DNA of 60,000 nucleotides, from NCBI GenBank assembly GCA_030704615.1, contig CM060734.1:35978042-36038041 (forward strand), read 5' to 3'. The DNA is from Takakia lepidozioides. Its lineage: Eukaryota > Streptophyta > Takakiopsida > Takakiales > Takakiaceae. The translations under genes were made by a program, and so were the position numbers. Shown piece by piece: positions 56,013-60,000 of this stretch (the first letter of the stretch is position 1; every line of letters starts with the position of its first letter). The notes under the pieces are model-generated. The model did not search any database, was not told where the DNA came from, and saw nothing but the letters and a program-made list of their open reading frames with translations.

Positions 56013-57660
56013 TTTCTCTGAATGACCTATAGTTGATGCCCTGCCACGGTTTTGTTGTGAACTGCCTTCACAATGAGATGGAGGAAAATCATTGCTGTCT
56101 AAGAAAAAATGGCGTGTCTCTTTGTATAGATATCTCAAATGTGAGAGTGTGTCACAGAGAGAGCATTTCTTTGAGCATTTCTTTCCAAAAATCAACAGTC
56201 AAACTAGAAATTCAGTCCCAACCTCATCACTGGTAGTTTGAGGCGCTTCTTCCTACTAGCCCAGATCCTAACGCTCGTCTTGTCAAGTCACCATTAGAGG
56301 ACGTTTTCCCACTGTGCAACTGGTAGAATCCTACAGGGATAGTATGCAAAATTTGAAGAGACAACTAGCTAGACAGCTTGAGGTGGACTCGTTGTGAACT
56401 ATGTGACAGTGTGGATTAGACAATAAGAAAACATACTTAGGAGTGGTAAATTTCAGGAAAACGTCGGGAGTACACTGACCTCACGTGTTCCACCAGGTTG
56501 GTGAACTTTCCGTAAACATTGATTTGACAACATGACTTGTGAAGCATATGAAAATAATCAACATATTCAACAAACAAATGTATTTCATCCAAAAAAACAT
56601 TGGGAACCCTTTGTGTAGTCTGAGGGCAGGGCCAACCAATGGGATTACGATCAATGCAAAGTATAGAGGTAGGGCAGCCGATGAGGCCCTTCTTCCGTTT
56701 AAGAATGTGTGAATGAGGATCATAGGTGTCTTGTGCCTGACGTAAGATACGTCCTCCTGTTAGGATGAAAACTTCACGTCTGAGAAGATAATGATTTTAA
56801 CAAGAAAACTTCTAGCTGGTTTTTCGCGTACATATGCAATTATTTAAATAAATCAAAACAAGTGACTTAAAAAGACCTAGAAAGTTTAATGTGAACCATG
56901 TTAGCAAACAAATCCGCTACACTAAAAAAACTTGTTATCCTCTCCCCTAAATGTAAGCCAACATATTGTTGATAAGCCATGTATTTGTGCTCCAAACACC
57001 CTTAACCCATTTGCTCAGGGCCCTTGACTTTTTCAAAAAGAAACGACCCATGCAGTGAAAAAATGGTGTAACTTTTGCAAAATTGACTTTTTGAAAAAAT
57101 TGACCCACATTATGTGTGTATCTTCCTCCTGCCAATTTTGAATTTCCAGGGCAATGAGCCCCAGATCCAAAAAATGGCACTATTGTGGGACCCATTATTG
57201 GGGCCATTGGAGAAACATAGTATTTTTTAGCAAATTTTTAAAGATTTGAGTGGCGGGATCAACCCCAATTGAGGTGAGATTTGGCAAGCTTCATCCTCTT
57301 GGGTCCCTCATCCAACAAGCCAAAAACCATCCAATTTGGCCAACACATCTAGTGCCACTTGGCCAAACCTGGTCAGATCCCTTAATTATAACTCTCTCTC
57401 ACACACTTGTGAAAAAAAATTCACATGAAAAAAGACAAAATTACCTTCATCAATTCGTGACGCCCTTGATTGCATAATGACACAACTTTGCTTTAATCCA
57501 AAATTCGGGTAATCAACTGCCCAATCCTGGTAGTGCACCACAAGGGCCACTCGATGACATTGATTTCATAACAGTTTGAAGCAGATCTGAAAATGCAATT
57601 GAGGTTTAAGTGGGCCCTGTGACCCGTTTTTCGGGTCTGCTGGGCATTTAAGGCAAGTCC
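56013..57660. other. Intergenic, no supported gene
   Basis: AT-rich sequence between the copia element and the MITE. Open frames (56033-56236, 56481-56723, 56947-57207, 57250-57477) have no recognisable motif and no splice support. Confidence 0.5.
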
Positions 57661-57663
57661 TAA

Positions 57664-58133
57664 GAGCATCCCCACCCTTCTCACTAAAATGGCTCCTTTA
57701 TAGCTATTGTGAAGGGGTTGGTTCAGGACTCTCGAAGGTGTGTGAAGGGGTCGGCTGCCTGTAGCCACACCCTTGCCCCTCGTTATGGCCCTGTATCCTG
57801 TGTTCCCGCCTTGCTGGAGTTTTCAGCGATGTTCTCATATCACGTTCGGGACCCACCGCTTGCCTTCACTGCCGACGCATAGCAGCTGGATTGGAAGCGA
57901 GAGGCTGGGAGGTGCGCTCTGACATATCCCTGGTCGGGACGACTTGGTTGAGCGACGAGTTCAGGGCACTGAATATCATACACGGATTCAGTGAAAGAGA
58001 GGCGGTTCAGTGTCCGCCCTTAATGGCGTATACGGTAGCGGGGCAAAGGTGTGGTACGTTTGGAGGCAAATTTGACCCTATATACGAGAAGTAGGGGTGA
58101 AGGGGTCCATAGAGGCGTAGAGTTGGGATGCTC
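57664..58133. mobile_element. MITE, PIF/Harbinger-like
   Basis: A 470-bp non-coding segment. Its ends are inverted: GAGCATCCCCACCCTTC at the left and, read on the minus strand, GAGCATCCCAACTCTAC at the right. It is flanked by TAA on both sides (57661-57663 and 58134-58136), a 3-bp TWA-type duplication usual for PIF/Harbinger MITEs. No other copy is in the window. Confidence 0.7.
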
Positions 58134-58262
58134 TAAGCAGCGTGTAAGGCCCATGTTTGAACCTAAAAAGCCTCATTTTGTCCAGTCCCCTTGCTGGAAG
58201 TAGCCCAAGTCCCCTAGTTCCAAACTTCCATCATCCTTATGTTTAATAATAATAATATATAA

Positions 58263-58429
58263 CACCTCTCGAAGGAAGAGTAAATTATGGTGTCTCTTGA
58301 CTCCGAAGGGCTACTGCCTTCGGGCAGGAAGGGTGGACGACACCTTTGTGACACCAATCGGTGGATTGAACCCACAACCACTTCCAAGGTGATATGTGCC
58401 CATTACTATAGCTACAACTTGGTTGTCTC
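58263..58429 (-). mobile_element. tRNA-derived SINE, copy 4
   Basis: Minus-strand reading: caaccaagttgtagctatag, then gtggttgtgggttcaatcca (B box), ggtgtcacaaaggtgtcgtc, gcccgaaggcagtagccctt and ccataatttactcttccttc. It ends in an (ATT)n tail (58245-58262). The A box is degraded (tagctatagtaatggg). Confidence 0.78.
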
Positions 58430-58444
58430 CTTATGTCTATTATA

Positions 58445-58567
58445 CTAGGGCTTCGCGTGCTCCGCACTACTAGCGATGAATTCTGAGAACTACGTTCAAT
58501 TTTCACAAAGAATGGTGGGTCATCCCCATGGTGTTACATACATACATCCCATATTTCATTGTTTTTT
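58445..58567 (-). mobile_element. Helitron-like 3' end (candidate), second copy
   Basis: Reverse complement of the segment described at 45275-45385, including gtgaaaattgaacgtagttc, tcgctagtagtgcggagc and the terminal CTAG followed by T. It has a 13-bp difference near 58525-58545. It lies directly downstream (in minus orientation) of a PPR C-terminal region. Confidence 0.4.
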
Positions 58568-58628
58568 GAAAGAAGAATGGCGGAGTGTTGCCGAAGTGCT
58601 CATGTCACATCTCCGTATTTCATTGTAT

Positions 58629-60000
58629 CTATCTATCTATGCCCAAGAAGTGAGGGGGAGTTGAACCCCCTTTTTTGCCAAGTATGCAGACACTTCCACT
58701 TCTGGGATGCAACTTATCATCTAGAACGAAGGTGTGCACCCTGTTGCCAACCTCAATGCAGCAGTGACCTGGCTCCTTTCTAACCCCTCTGACCTTCATC
58801 ATTCTCCTCACTTTTGCAGTATCATCCCACCTGTCAACTGGAGCATAGATGTTTGATATAGCAACACATAAGTCGCGGCATCCTGTTCATCCCACTTGAG
58901 GATAGATGTTGCCACATGTTCAGCCATCTGCAGGCACCAAGCAAGCCCTTCCACACCACAACATCTGGATTGATTGGCATTTTATTAATCAGGTCCACTA
59001 CCTCATCCAGTTGTCTTGGACTTCCAAGAAGGTCCACCATGCAGCCAAAATGCTTTACTGGCAAGGTGACACCATAATCTTGACTTAGGGAATCGAAGTA
59101 GCGTCTACCTTCATTCAGTAGGCCAGTGTGGCTGCATGCAGAGACAACACATATAAAGGGGACTACTGTCCGACTTCAAGCCGTTCTTTTGCATTCCTTC
59201 AAATAGTTGCTGGACCTCCCTATGACAACCATGCTGGGCATATCCTGCGATCATCGCATTCCACGACACCACATTTCATTCAACCACATTGTCAAATACT
59301 CCCTTTGCATCCTCAATGCACCCACATTTCGCATACATGTCCACCAAAGTAGTGTCCAGAATGACATTTGATACAATTCCACCTTTTTTCGTTACCATGC
59401 ACCTCTTTGCCCTTTTCCAGGGCTTCCAGGCTTGCACAAGCATTGCAAACGCACACAAACGTGATGTGGTTGCACCTCACTCCTTCCCCCATCATTTGTT
59501 CATAGGTCTCCAAGGCCTCCATACCGCGCCCCTGTTGTGCATATCCTGCAAGCATGGCGTTCCGTGACACCAAATCTCGTTCAGCCATATTGTTGAGCAC
59601 TCCCTCCGCATCCTCAATGCTCCCACATTTGGCATACATGTCCATGAGGGTATTGTTTAGAATCACATCTGGTACAATTCCAGCTTTGGCGATGCAACCA
59701 TGCACCTCTTTGCCCCTTTACCAGAGCTGCTAGACTTGCACACGCACTGCAAACGCACACAAGTGTGATGTGGTCAGGCTTCACCCCTTCCCCCATCATT
59801 TGTTCATAGGTCTCCAAAGCCTCCATCCCACGCCCCTGCTGTGCATACCCCTGCAAGCATCGCGTTCCACGACACCACATCTCGTTCAGCCATAGTATTG
59901 AAATTAACTCCCCTTTGCATCCTTAATGCACCACATTTGGCATACATGTCCACCAGGGCAGTGTTCATGATGACATCTGGTACAATTCCAGCTTTGACGA
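58629..60000 (-). pseudogene. PLS-class PPR protein, C-terminal part with E-type motifs
   Basis: Minus strand, entering from the right edge. Repeats: ALETYEQMMGEGVKPDHITL, AGIVPDVILNNTLMDMYAKC, ERDLVSRNAMLAGYAQQGRG, KCGCIEDAKGVFDNV, ERNVVSWNAMIAGYAQHG. The terminal motifs follow: HFGCMVDLLGSPRQLDEVVD, NPDVVVWKGLLGACR, DEQDAATYVLL and RRMMKVRGVRKEPGHCCIEV, NRVHTFVLDDKLHP (E1/E2 region). No DYW domain follows before a stop at about 58630. At least four frame changes (near 59690, 59455, 59270 and 58925) break it. PLS-E proteins act in organellar RNA editing; this copy is not translatable as one chain. Confidence 0.8.

Noticed and set aside
1-60000. CRISPR arrays, rRNA genes, bacterial-type operons
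   Set aside because: No regularly spaced repeats with unique spacers and no rRNA-like conserved segments were seen; gene structure is eukaryotic.

Overview
This window reads as nuclear DNA of a land plant with a large, repeat-rich genome. The evidence is spliceosomal GT-AG introns, a full-length plant phenylalanine ammonia-lyase (PAL), a plant-specific WW-domain regulator, PLS-class pentatricopeptide (PPR) repeats, and plant-type CACTA, copia, SINE and MITE elements. The PAL carries two introns beyond the single conserved one of angiosperm genes, and the PPR repeats are very homogeneous. I therefore favour a seed-free plant (lycophyte, fern or relative), but the sequence alone does not name a species.

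Only two genes look intact. At 8801-10643 (+) lies a three-exon gene for a CFL1-like protein (WW domain, LDLSLNL EAR motif, C-terminal four-cysteine motif). At 19736-22770 (+) lies a four-exon PAL of 725 codons with an upstream TATA box. The first 2.5 kb hold a CACTA transposon end, a broken FCP1/HAD-like phosphatase and a fragment resembling a CACTA-encoded protein. The long stretches 2.5-8.5 kb, 10.6-19.5 kb and 22.8-25.3 kb are intergenic, with microsatellites, short duplications and SINE copies.

From 25.3 to 45.4 kb there is a decayed array of PPR repeats interleaved with fragments of an OSB-type (organellar single-stranded DNA-binding) PDF module. The array is split at 27823/42197 by a roughly 14.4 kb CACTA insertion with near-matching terminal inverted repeats and a 3-bp TGA target duplication. 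Inside lie a minus-strand TNP2/DUF4216 transposase pseudogene, arrays of CGACGG/CCGTCG subterminal palindromes, a second CACTA family's terminus with CCACT/AGTGG arrays, three related LINE fragments, and a long inverted repeat (arms about 35.0-38.1 and 39.65-41.8 kb).

From 45.4 to 60 kb the sequence is mostly transposons: a Helitron-like 3' end, tRNA-derived SINEs, a piggyBac-like transposase remnant (47.4-49.9 kb), a complete but dead Ty1/copia element (50810-56007, 5-bp duplication ATCAC) whose primer-binding site matches the anticodon arm of initiator tRNA-Met, a PIF/Harbinger-like MITE, and a minus-strand PPR pseudogene with E-type C-terminal motifs that runs off the right edge. Overall the window is two housekeeping-type genes beside a nested transposon cluster that has invaded a decaying PPR/OSB locus.
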